Positions 10,078 to 18,635 of a stretch of DNA of 64,000 nucleotides are shown one piece after another (within the stretch, counting starts at the first letter, position 1; every line of letters starts with the position of its first letter). The position numbers and the translations under genes were made by a program. The DNA is from Brettanomyces bruxellensis (Eukaryota; Ascomycota; Pichiomycetes; Pichiales; Pichiaceae): NCBI RefSeq assembly GCF_011074885.1, contig NC_054690.1, positions 1,245,001-1,309,000 of the forward strand. Reading direction: 5' to 3'. The notes under the pieces were generated by a model, which saw nothing but the letters and a program-made list of their open reading frames with translations, ran no database searches and was not told the origin of the DNA.

Positions 10078-10140
10078 TAATGCTGCTGATGCTGCTGATG
10101 CTATCGATGCTGCCAATGCTGTTGATACTGTTGATTTTGT
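10078..10140. repeat. GATGCTGCT / AATGCTGTT imperfect short repeats
   Basis: Tandem 9-bp-like units (ATGCTGCTG, ATGCTATCG, ATGCTGCCA, ATGCTGTTG) lie 30-90 bp upstream of the RhoGAP ATG, in its promoter or 5' UTR. Units differ at one to three positions. Confidence 0.65.
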
Positions 10141-10617
10141 CAACACTTCCAATACTAGTTCCGTCAATATGCCTTTTCTCACTTTCCTTATCACACTGTT
10201 CCTCGCACCTCCTTTTTTTTGGCCGTGTTCCAAACTAAAATGCAAGATGCAACTCCCGCAATCACGCCCAAATAAACTTGATGCCACCAAAGTGCAAAAA
10301 GATGCCAGATGCAAGCAAATTATTGGTCCTTCTCCTGGCTGTAATTAAAATGTGACCCGTCAAACCTCAAAGATCCAAAATGTAGAAAAATCTATCGGTC
10401 GAATCAAATCAACGAATGTGTAGCTAGAACTGCTGTATGCTCCCTGTTTCTATAGTATCTGCAACCCCAGTCACCTATATGCCAATTCTATATATCCTTC
10501 TGCGTGAAAAAAATGCTTTCAACTAAATACCTCTGCTCCAATGGCCATGCAACTAAATGTCCAAATTACCCGTACTGTATCTTCCTTCCAAAAATACGAG
10601 ATGGCACCTTTTCCCTT

Positions 10618-10619
<2 letters not shown>

Positions 10620-10648
<29 letters not shown>
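10620..10648. repeat. Poly(T) tract, 29 nt
   Basis: An uninterrupted run of 29 T on the + strand in the intergenic region, followed by further T-rich sequence. It is a probable nucleosome-excluding poly(dA:dT) tract. Exact length is uncertain because such runs are error-prone in sequencing. Confidence 0.9.
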
Positions 10649-11954
10649 GATCCGCTTCTTTTTTTATTTTAATTCTCTCTCGCGTTTCAATGTGAGACTT
10701 TTTTTTTCGGGCCGTGCGAAGATTTTGACTTGTCGGATTGTGTGCGACTTGAAACGGCCTTTGTTAAATACATTTACGTTTCATACCAATTAAAGCTGCT
10801 CAAGAGAATGTGTTTTTTTATATATATATACAGACAACCTAACAAATAAAGACTTTGGGCATGGATTCCAGTCATGTTATGGATTGTATGGAGAAATTTT
10901 ACACCTACAAATCTGAAGACTGGCTCGAGGTATCTGAAAAATTTTGAGTAATTTGTAATTTTCGTAAGAAGCCCGACACTAAGGCAAAGCATGTAGAAGG
11001 AGCTGTTCAGTCACTGCTGTCTGTACTCAATTTATTGTTGTAGATATATCTACGATTGTAGCTTTTTCATCTCCACCCCTTTTTGAAAGCTTAGCTACTT
11101 ATTTGTCCCGGTGCAGCTTCTCCTTCCCTTTTGCTAAATTAAATGTTACACCTTCTATTGTTTTCCACATTGCATTCATTGTTGACGCACTTCCATTTTT
11201 GTTTAAACGTAATCTTAATTATGGGTTGTATAATAGTCTGCTTCTTCGTTTTATTATTTACGCCGTTTTCCTTACATTATGTGTTTGCATTTGACACCAT
11301 TCTGATTGTGTTGGGCTTGAAACATTCCACTCATTTTTTTAACGATTTCCGTGTGATTATCGAGTACTTAGTTTTTAAGCGTGGTCCTTGTGGTAGCCTC
11401 TTTCTTTTTGGACTTGCTTCGATGGTATGTGCCTGATATTTGTCTTCCTCATCTCTGGTTGTTGTTAACTTGTGCTCAATAACAAAAAAATTTTTTGGTC
11501 CATTTACAAATTCTCACATTTTCTGCTCTTTTCAAGGAATTTTCAGCAATTTACAAATATTTTCAATATTCTGTAGCCTCAGTAGTAAATCTTGGTGTCG
11601 TGTTGCTGGGGTCCATACAAAAAAAAATTACAATGAAAGTAAGCGGTGTTATTATCTTCTATTGTTTCATCTTTAACTATTGTTTCAAGATGTGTACAAT
11701 TGTTATTTCTACCTCTTTAACCATTTACAAAGCCTCAACCGGTTTCCTGATCTGCTTCCCTATGCCTCCATACCTTTATTGTTTATATAATTAATAATCT
11801 ATGCATCCCTGTTGCACCTCTATGGGTTTGTTAGTACAATAAACGAAGAAAAGAGAAAAAGGTTGATTTTCATCTTCTTGCTGTTTAAACTTAAATCCGA
11901 CCGTCTGCTATGCATACACAGTTAAAATCTGCAGGGCCAATTTCATTTGCTTCT

Positions 11955-13310
11955 TTAGTATTTGCCGTCCACCCAATCCCAGTAAAAAGATAAATATTCT
12001 GGTCTGCCGCTTTTAACTTCGCATCTCTTACTAAAGCTTCCGTTTTTCCTCAACTTTTCATAAAACACGTGACGTAATGTTGATAGCCTGCAGGTAAATA
12101 GTGGGCCATCCTGACAGTTTTTCAACGGAATAACTGCATCATTAACTAAAATTCTGACGATCTTCTCCCCATTTGTTTTATCAACTAGTTGTTCAATCAC
12201 GATTCTTGCACCCATAGGAACAAGTTCCGAAGTCCTGAAAAAACGTGAAAATGCAACTGAGTCGGTTGGCAATGCAGTTTGCTGGTTTTCTAGAATCCCA
12301 ATCGCATTCATAAAGTATAAAAGATCGGTATCATGCGAAAAACTGACCCACACTCTTTGATTTTGATGCTCTGCAGGATTTTCTGACAGTAATTGGAGTG
12401 TTGCATTGACATAAACAGAGCCAAGAGTGAATGTAAGTGGATGGTCGGCCTTTGTATAGTAAAGCTCTGTGTCTCTCATGTATTCATGCTCAATAAATGC
12501 ATCCATAGAAAGAGCGTTACAAACTTCACTAGATCCTTTGGCATTCAATTCGAATGCACAGTATCTAATAAGATTAGTCACGTCCTCCGATGTGATATTG
12601 AACCCTGGTGATTCTCTATTGAGCCGCTTTGATTCCTCAACCAAAGTCTTTGCGATGTATTTCTGTGTGTAACCTTGCTTTTTATGATACGGTTTGCAAC
12701 TTCTACCACTGGTTAATGTGTTAGCACCCTGTGATCGCTTCTCAGGCAAAATTATAAGCTTATACTGGTTCTGGTCGTTATCAAATCCCTTACCAAAGCC
12801 TTTACCAAATGCTGTGGCTGAATCACAAACCCTTTTTGAGCCTGATGCAAACAATGGGATTGTGGCTTCATCATCAATGAGATTACCATACTTTCTTCGT
12901 ATCTCTGCCCCAAAATTATACATATCTTGCAATCCAGAAAAGCACGAAGTATTCGTTTCTTGCTCGAGCAAGGTGTCATTTTCAACAAAGTATGTCCAGT
13001 CCTTAACAAATGACATCGGACCCACATAATTGTCGACTTGTGCACCTTTGAGTTTATCAAAAGTTTTCCGAAGATCGTTATTTAACGATGTTGTTGGGTA
13101 TCGTTCACCATGTCGGGCAAAGATAAATACCTGTTCCACATCAAAAGCATTTTCATCATATTCCAAACCATATCCATGTCCTTGAACATATGGACCCATT
13201 CCCCCCATATATTTTAATAAATTGTGCTCACTGTTATCATTTTGCCAGTACTCTTTGCTCAAAGCGCTCCTGGTCAACGGAATACCTGAAAGAACTGTTT
13301 CAAGCCGCAT
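11955..13310 (-). CDS. Acid phosphatase / histidine phosphatase (PHO5-like), no signal peptide
   Basis: A 451-residue branch-2 histidine acid phosphatase. RHGERYP (66-72) carries the catalytic His and Arg, and H326-D327 (SFSHDTD) is the HD proton-donor motif. Cys and N-glycosylation sequons are scattered through the chain. Members such as Pho5/Pho3/Pho11 and phytases are secreted enzymes releasing phosphate from organic esters. From about residue 10 (IPL...) the chain lines up with the mature Pho5 N-terminus, but only nine non-hydrophobic-core residues precede it, so the usual cleavable signal peptide is missing. No in-frame upstream ATG exists before a stop. Upstream are a TATAAATA, an E-box and two short uORFs. 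It may be an intracellular enzyme, an N-terminally damaged gene, or have an unseen upstream exon. Confidence 0.88.
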   Translation of the reverse strand: MRLETVLSGIPLTRSALSKEYWQNDNSEHNLLKYMGGMGPYVQGHGYGLEYDENAFDVEQVFIFARHGERYPTTSLNNDLRKTFDKLKGAQVDNYVGPMSFVKDWTYFVENDTLLEQETNTSCFSGLQDMYNFGAEIRRKYGNLIDDEATIPLFASGSKRVCDSATAFGKGFGKGFDNDQNQYKLIILPEKRSQGANTLTSGRSCKPYHKKQGYTQKYIAKTLVEESKRLNRESPGFNITSEDVTNLIRYCAFELNAKGSSEVCNALSMDAFIEHEYMRDTELYYTKADHPLTFTLGSVYVNATLQLLSENPAEHQNQRVWVSFSHDTDLLYFMNAIGILENQQTALPTDSVAFSRFFRTSELVPMGARIVIEQLVDKTNGEKIVRILVNDAVIPLKNCQDGPLFTCRLSTLRHVFYEKLRKNGSFSKRCEVKSGRPEYLSFYWDWVDGKY

Positions 13311-13412
13311 GTTTGTATCTTTTTTGCAATTGAACCATGCGTTTCTATTTCATATCGAATAAAAACCGCATCAATGTTTTTGCTCTATTGAGTTATTGAA
13401 TCGTCGTGCCGC

Positions 13413-13420
13413 TATTTATA
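13413..13420 (-). promoter_or_regulatory. TATAAATA box of the acid phosphatase gene
   Basis: The minus strand reads TATAAATA, 103-110 bp upstream of the acid phosphatase ATG, a normal position for a yeast TATA box. Confidence 0.55.
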
Positions 13421-13468
13421 ATAGTCACAAGATTTCAAGCTTCTTGTTTATTTTTTCTTCGTCCTGTG

Positions 13469-13474
13469 CACGTG
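13469..13474. promoter_or_regulatory. E-box GCACGTGC, candidate Pho4 site
   Basis: CACGTG flanked by G and C lies about 160 bp upstream of the acid phosphatase start and just upstream of its TATA box. Pho4 binds CACGTG with a preference for a 5' G in phosphate-responsive promoters such as PHO5. The same core also binds Cbf1, so the phosphate-response reading is inference from the neighbouring gene. Confidence 0.5.
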
Positions 13475-14060
13475 CTTGTTGTTACCAGCAAGGTCTTAGC
13501 GGCGTCTAATTCAATATATTTTAGACATATATTTTTCCCGCTTTGACTTATCTATATTTGTCTTATTTTATTCAAAAATACCATTTAATATCTTGTATCT
13601 CAAAAGTTTGAAGATGTCTGTAGTAATGGTATCAATTGTTTCTAATATGTCTAGTCTACGCAATCTTGTTAACTATCATTCGTCATTGTCTATTAGAAAT
13701 AGTAAGTCTATTTTTTAAACTGTTCAAATAAAAATTATACTTTTCTAACAAGAAATGCTTTGTAGATAGAGTATATAAGCTACGTAAGGAGCCATTTTTT
13801 CTTTTCGCAGATACTTTCGTATGTTGTTCGAATCGCAACGATTTCTTCCTTTGATAGTCAAATTGTTGGAGCGTAATTTGATCGGTAAATATATGTTTCT
13901 CTTTTCAGGATTTATGTACAAATGGCAGCATTTATAAGAAAAGATCTCGCTTTATTTACTTTTTTGCAGGTATTAAATGAATTCAGGGATTTTCACTATT
14001 TATTAGTTTTTATTTTTTTGCTCTGATCAGGAGATATAGAACGCAATTTTGAATTATTTG

Positions 14061-14062
<2 letters not shown>

Positions 14063-14096
<34 letters not shown>
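14063..14096. repeat. Poly(T) tract, 34 nt
   Basis: An uninterrupted run of 34 T on the + strand, about 150 bp upstream of the MPP10 ATG. It is a probable nucleosome-depleting poly(dA:dT) element of that promoter. Confidence 0.9.
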
Positions 14097-14097
<1 letters not shown>

Positions 14098-14242
14098 AGA
14101 TGTAAAATTTTCATTCAGCATACATCGGTATCCTTCTATGGGATTTTGACTAATCGTATTAACAAGCTGTGTGCAGGTAATAATTCATATTTAAAATCAT
14201 AAAGATATATCAAACCAGTTATTTTAGTCACAAAATATCAAA

Positions 14243-15916
14243 ATGGAACAAATAATAAAGGATCCCATAAGTGTATTAACTGGAAATGTGAGTGAAGAAG
14301 CAATATTGCAAGATGTCAAAAAAATCATCGATCCGATAACTAAAGATAACTCACTCTTAGATGAGATACATATAGAAGGATTAAAACCCTCTCAGGTGTG
14401 GGGACAAGTGAAATTGGTTGTTGATGGTGTGAATGATAACATGCTCGAGGGAAAGTTAGAGGAGTTAAGTGAAAAATATGGATTAAATGAAGAGGACGAA
14501 GAAAGCGATATAAACAATGCTCAAGAAAGCAGTGATAAAGATGAACAAGATACAAAAACCGATGAAGAAGAGGATGTGGAAAGTAAAGATGAAGATCTTG
14601 GATCAGATGCTGAGTATTATAATGCGGAAGGAGATGAGGAAATTAATGAAGAGGAGAAATCTGAGAATGAGAACGATAATAATAATGAAGACGAGGATGA
14701 AGTTGACTTCAAACCGGAGAAAGATGAATTCGGATTAAACGAAGGTCTTTTTTCGATGGATGAATATCGAAAGCAGGTTCAGGCATTAGATGAGAATGGA
14801 GATCTAAACAAGGAGGGAGATGAAGAGGATGTGGATTTGTTTGCAGATATTCAGGACGATAGTGATGATGAAATGTATTACTATGACGATTTCTTCAAGC
14901 CTGTTGTTGATAGAAGAGACTGGAGACCAAGCTCAAAGAGAAGTGGAAGGCAACAAGATCAAAAGAGAGTTAGGTTTGCGGACAAAAATGATGAAAAGCA
15001 TGATGGTGAGCTTGATGATAAAGATTATGAGGATGCAGTTGCGGAGATGAATGCAGACTTCACCGAAAAAAAAGGTGTAGATGATGAGGAGGATGATGGT
15101 CAAGAAGATGGGAATGGAGCAGAAGGAAAAGATAAGGAGTTATCCACATTTGAAAGGCAGCAGCAAAAGCTAAAGGAAGAAATATCAGCTTTGGAAGATG
15201 AGGCGGTTGCAGATAAAAAATGGACGATGCAAGGAGAAGTGAGTGCTCACCAGAGAGAGAAAGATGCATTATTGGATGAGGATCTCGAGTTTGAACGTAC
15301 AGCTAGGCCTGTTCCGGTGGTAACACAAGAAACTACAGATGAGTTAGACGATATTATTCGAGAAAGAATTAAGAACGAGCAGTTTGATGAGGTTCCAAAG
15401 AAGATGGTTGGTCAAATGGCCGAGTACAAGCCATCAGGACAAGTAGAGGTTTCTCAGGAGAAATCATCGAAGTCCTTAGCTGAAGAATATGAGGATGAGT
15501 ATATGAGCAAGCAATCAGATGCAGCAATCGAGGAATTAAAGAAGGCACATGCCGAAATAACTGTTTTGTTCGATAGCGTGACACACGATTTAGATACTTT
15601 GTGCTCGGCACACTTCCGTCCAAAGCCTGCTGAAAAACTATTGGATATCAAGGTGGAAACTTCAGCTGTGTCAATGGAGGACGCACAACCTTTGACTATG
15701 TCTTCAGCAAGCACCCTTGCACCACAGGAAGTCTACAAGCTTAAGAATAAAGCAGGAAAGAACGAAGTTCAACTTCGGTCTGGAGTTATCATGTCTAAGG
15801 ATGAATTGAGCAGAGCGGACAAAAGCAGACTAAGAAGAGCTAAGAAGAGAAAGATACGGAATAGAATGAAAGAGAACGCGGAAAAGAAGCGTAGAGTGCT
15901 CGTGAAAAAAGCATAG
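14243..15916 (+). CDS. MPP10: U3 snoRNP protein Mpp10
   Basis: A 557-residue, strongly acidic protein matching Mpp10 of the small-subunit processome (S. cerevisiae about 590 residues). Mpp10 joins the Imp3/Imp4 proteins on U3 snoRNA for early 18S rRNA cleavages in the nucleolus. Visible features are long Asp/Glu runs at about 85-165 and 190-215, the segment MYYYDDFF near 215, a conserved middle (FERQQQKL, LEDEAVADKKWTMQGE) around 300-340, and a basic C-terminal tail rich in Arg/Lys (about 525-557). The start ATG follows an A-rich leader and gives the expected N-terminus. No introns are needed. Confidence 0.92.
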   Translation: MEQIIKDPISVLTGNVSEEAILQDVKKIIDPITKDNSLLDEIHIEGLKPSQVWGQVKLVVDGVNDNMLEGKLEELSEKYGLNEEDEESDINNAQESSDKDEQDTKTDEEEDVESKDEDLGSDAEYYNAEGDEEINEEEKSENENDNNNEDEDEVDFKPEKDEFGLNEGLFSMDEYRKQVQALDENGDLNKEGDEEDVDLFADIQDDSDDEMYYYDDFFKPVVDRRDWRPSSKRSGRQQDQKRVRFADKNDEKHDGELDDKDYEDAVAEMNADFTEKKGVDDEEDDGQEDGNGAEGKDKELSTFERQQQKLKEEISALEDEAVADKKWTMQGEVSAHQREKDALLDEDLEFERTARPVPVVTQETTDELDDIIRERIKNEQFDEVPKKMVGQMAEYKPSGQVEVSQEKSSKSLAEEYEDEYMSKQSDAAIEELKKAHAEITVLFDSVTHDLDTLCSAHFRPKPAEKLLDIKVETSAVSMEDAQPLTMSSASTLAPQEVYKLKNKAGKNEVQLRSGVIMSKDELSRADKSRLRRAKKRKIRNRMKENAEKKRRVLVKKA

Positions 15917-16037
15917 AGGAAGGAGAAATGGCATGCCAATGTATAATTCTAGATTTATCCGTCCATCAAACTAACTAACTAGCTAAGTATCTATCTATAT
16001 AATGAACTGTGTTGGGAGGACAAGTATTTACTGCTGC

Positions 16038-17777
16038 TCACGAAACAATGGCGGCATAAGTAGAGATCGAACCGAAGATCAATGATATGACCATCACTAG
16101 GTGGTAAAACCAGACATTCTTCGGCTTGCAAATCCTGATGTAAAAACCACAAGGAAGGAAAATGCAGATCAATGTACAAAGTGAGGCACCACTAAGTCCA
16201 ATGATTTTGTCGAACTCCGGGTAAAGAATGGCACAAGTGACAAACATGGCATTCACGAAAAGCTTGATAAGAACTTTGACCACCTGCTGTGAAAATTTGA
16301 CCGATGAACCTTCTAGTTGTTGAGGAGTGAGCATGAACATGTATTCAATAATGTTAATGATTGGCATTGCGTTGATCGGTGTCTTGGCAATTGGAATCAT
16401 TGAAACAAAGCAACTTGTCATCACATAAACGATCTTAGGATATCCCTTCGTAAGAAGAACGGATTTGGTGATTTCGTTCATGATCTTAGATCCAAACATA
16501 AGGAAGCCAACCAAGGCCATTGATGTGTCAGCAATAAATCCAACCGAGTATGTAATCTTGAGGCACTTTCCAAACTTCCTAGGTGTTGCAAGATCAGCCT
16601 TGAGTGCAGGAAAAAGTGAGTGTGAGCCAAATGGGCCAAGAATAATTCCGTATGATACACACAGGTCTAAAAGAGAAGGAGGAAACAAGTTTGTAGGAGC
16701 GGGATCGACCAAAGAACCCGGAGATGAAGTTTTGCAGAGACCAATTGTTGCAATAAGAACGACCAAAGAGATGGTAGAGATGATTCCTAAGAGACTGATG
16801 TTGGAAAGCACTCTGAGGGAGAAGAATGAGAGCGGGGTTAAAACGCAAAAGCCGATCAATTTGAAGGTGATAAGCGAGATTTGTGGGAAAAGAGCGTTTA
16901 AGGAGTCGGCAAATAAGACGATTAACGAAACGCCGACACCTAGCAACTCGACAGAGAACAAAAGAGAAATGAAGAGTCTTGCCTTGGGGCCGTACGCCTT
17001 ATATCCAAGATCAGCATACGTACAAAGTGTGGGATCTGTATCCATGCACTTACTAAGTAATCCGGCCGTCCAATATGTAATGCAAGCCGAATAAACAAGT
17101 AATATGCAGCCAACAATCCAGCCTGAATGGGTCATGGCCTTGGAAAGTGCCAAAAGCCCAACACCAATAAGAACATTGATGGAATTAAACACTGTCTGCG
17201 ACACGGTAGACTGTGGTGCCATCATGGTGACTTTTCGGCCCGTTCTGGACTCAACCTGCCGCAAAAAAAGCGACTGTGTGTCTGTTGTAAGCACCCTGGC
17301 CAACCCAGCTGGACCGGGTGCACTTATCTGTGCATTATTCCGCAAGCCAAGGGTGGATAAGCTTGGCTGCCTTGAAATACTGCTATAATCGGCGTAAGAC
17401 TGGTCCAAAAACGACGCGTCGTCGACCGCCGCCTCGTCAAACGTCGAGTTGTTGAAACTCTCGGATGGAGAGCCCCTGTTGCCGCCGCTGCCAAACAATG
17501 TGCTGATCTTCTTACCCATTTGTGATGGTGCAAGGGTGTGTGGGTCGATGAGCTCTTCATCGTCCTTAAAGTATGATCTTGAAGCCCGGAAGCGGGGTTC
17601 GAGCGACCGGAACGACTGTGCACGTTGATATGAGCCCACAAATGCACCAATGGTGGCTGGATTTAGTGGACTTCTGGGTGTAGAAAACAGTGTTGATCTT
17701 GAAGGTCTTGGTCTTCTATTTGGAATAGGAATTGGCCTATCCGAATGGTGCAAGGGGGAGTGGTCTTCGGAGGACAT
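16038..17777 (-). CDS. AVT1: Vacuolar amino-acid transporter, AVT1-like
   Basis: A 579-residue protein of the amino acid/auxin permease family (Aa_trans). A Ser/Pro/Arg-rich cytosolic N-terminal region (about 1-180) is followed by roughly eleven membrane segments from about residue 190 to the end, beginning with the typical FNSINVLIGVGLLALSKAM. The long N-terminus and total length fit S. cerevisiae Avt1 (602 residues), which loads neutral amino acids into the vacuole using the proton gradient. It converges with MPP10 across only 120 bp. Assignment to Avt1 rather than another Avt member is by length and best-remembered sequence, not by a tree. Confidence 0.85.
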   Translation of the reverse strand: MSSEDHSPLHHSDRPIPIPNRRPRPSRSTLFSTPRSPLNPATIGAFVGSYQRAQSFRSLEPRFRASRSYFKDDEELIDPHTLAPSQMGKKISTLFGSGGNRGSPSESFNNSTFDEAAVDDASFLDQSYADYSSISRQPSLSTLGLRNNAQISAPGPAGLARVLTTDTQSLFLRQVESRTGRKVTMMAPQSTVSQTVFNSINVLIGVGLLALSKAMTHSGWIVGCILLVYSACITYWTAGLLSKCMDTDPTLCTYADLGYKAYGPKARLFISLLFSVELLGVGVSLIVLFADSLNALFPQISLITFKLIGFCVLTPLSFFSLRVLSNISLLGIISTISLVVLIATIGLCKTSSPGSLVDPAPTNLFPPSLLDLCVSYGIILGPFGSHSLFPALKADLATPRKFGKCLKITYSVGFIADTSMALVGFLMFGSKIMNEITKSVLLTKGYPKIVYVMTSCFVSMIPIAKTPINAMPIINIIEYMFMLTPQQLEGSSVKFSQQVVKVLIKLFVNAMFVTCAILYPEFDKIIGLSGASLCTLICIFLPCGFYIRICKPKNVWFYHLVMVISLIFGSISTYAAIVS

Positions 17778-18635
17778 TGTGCAGAAAACAGGTTGTATAC
17801 AGGATTTTGTGGTGTATTTCTAGTAATGCAAAAAACAAAATTAAGCCAAGTGGTAGCACGCTGCTCGAAACGGTATGTTTAAAGAAAGATTGAATGGGAT
17901 TGGAACGCAGACAAAATGACGGTCTGAATAGGCCCTTATGAGGGCTTTCAAACGATTGTGCTGTAATGGAGGATTAGAAACGCCCTACTTAAATATGTGA
18001 ACATGCTGATAAACTAGCTTAAAATGCGTAGGTAGGACAAACACGAAATTTTCAACCTTTAAATATCACTATCGCAAATTTTGGAATTCCATGATCCTCG
18101 CCAAAGATAAACACAAAACTCAGCGCCAACTCCTCGATTGTTGTGCTTGCCAATTTTTTTTTTTCTCGGACGCATTGACAGTTGAAAATGTAAAAAATTG
18201 CTGCAGCTGTAAAACTTAAATTTGTAGATAAGAACAATGCAAGTCGAAAAAGAACAATGCGAGCACAATCAAATGCCGTTTCTGGCTGTTCTCCGAATCG
18301 TACTGGCAATGTCTGTTATACGAGATAATAGTAGATAACAAAATGGCTGAGGCTCAAGTCAAACCTTCAAGTGTGATGGCCTACATATATTATTTACGAT
18401 TATTTTCCTGACTCCGTTTAGTGCCGTGAACTGGCTTCTGTTATAAATACTTGCCGCTGGGAAGAAAAGATAAAAATAAAAAAAGTACTAAAAAAAAAAA
18501 AAAAAGATCTTGCTCAAATCCGCAAGTCAAAAATAAATGTAGAGATACCAGCAAAGATAACCCTAATGATCATATCCAAACGATGAAATATCACCATTCT
18601 CAACCCAGAATTAAAAAAAAAGCCCATACCGAATA
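17778..18635. other. Intergenic region between AVT1-like gene and Hap1-like gene copy
   Basis: About 860 bp, with the AVT1-like promoter on the right-hand strand and the 3' flank of the zinc-cluster gene. It contains an A tract (about 18490-18504). Overlapping small ORFs at 18052-18309 (-) show no motif. I see no gene. Confidence 0.55.

Larger units (their letters stand above)
10049..11954. other. Gene-free region upstream of the RhoGAP gene
   Basis: About 1.9 kb between the RhoGAP start and the acid phosphatase stop. It contains GATGCTGCT-like repeats (10078-10140), a 29-nt T tract (10620-10648) and T-rich sequence. Plus-strand ORFs at 11143-11436, 11440-11676 and 11495-11794 overlap in different frames, are rich in Phe/Leu/Cys as expected from T-rich DNA, and have no recognisable motif. 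Confidence 0.6.
13311..14242. other. Divergent promoter region, acid phosphatase / MPP10
   Basis: About 930 bp between divergent genes. The left part has the acid phosphatase TATA box, E-box and uORFs. The middle has a possible small spliced reading frame (13614-13854). The right part has a 34-nt T tract (14063-14096). No established gene family is recognised. Confidence 0.6.

Noticed and set aside
11143..11794. Three overlapping hydrophobic plus-strand ORFs
   Set aside because: T-rich DNA gives Phe/Leu/Cys-rich frames; they overlap in different frames and show no regular membrane-protein pattern or promoter.
16465..17094. 209-codon plus-strand ORF opposite the AVT1-like gene
   Set aside because: Antisense shadow; the minus strand encodes the expected membrane helices.
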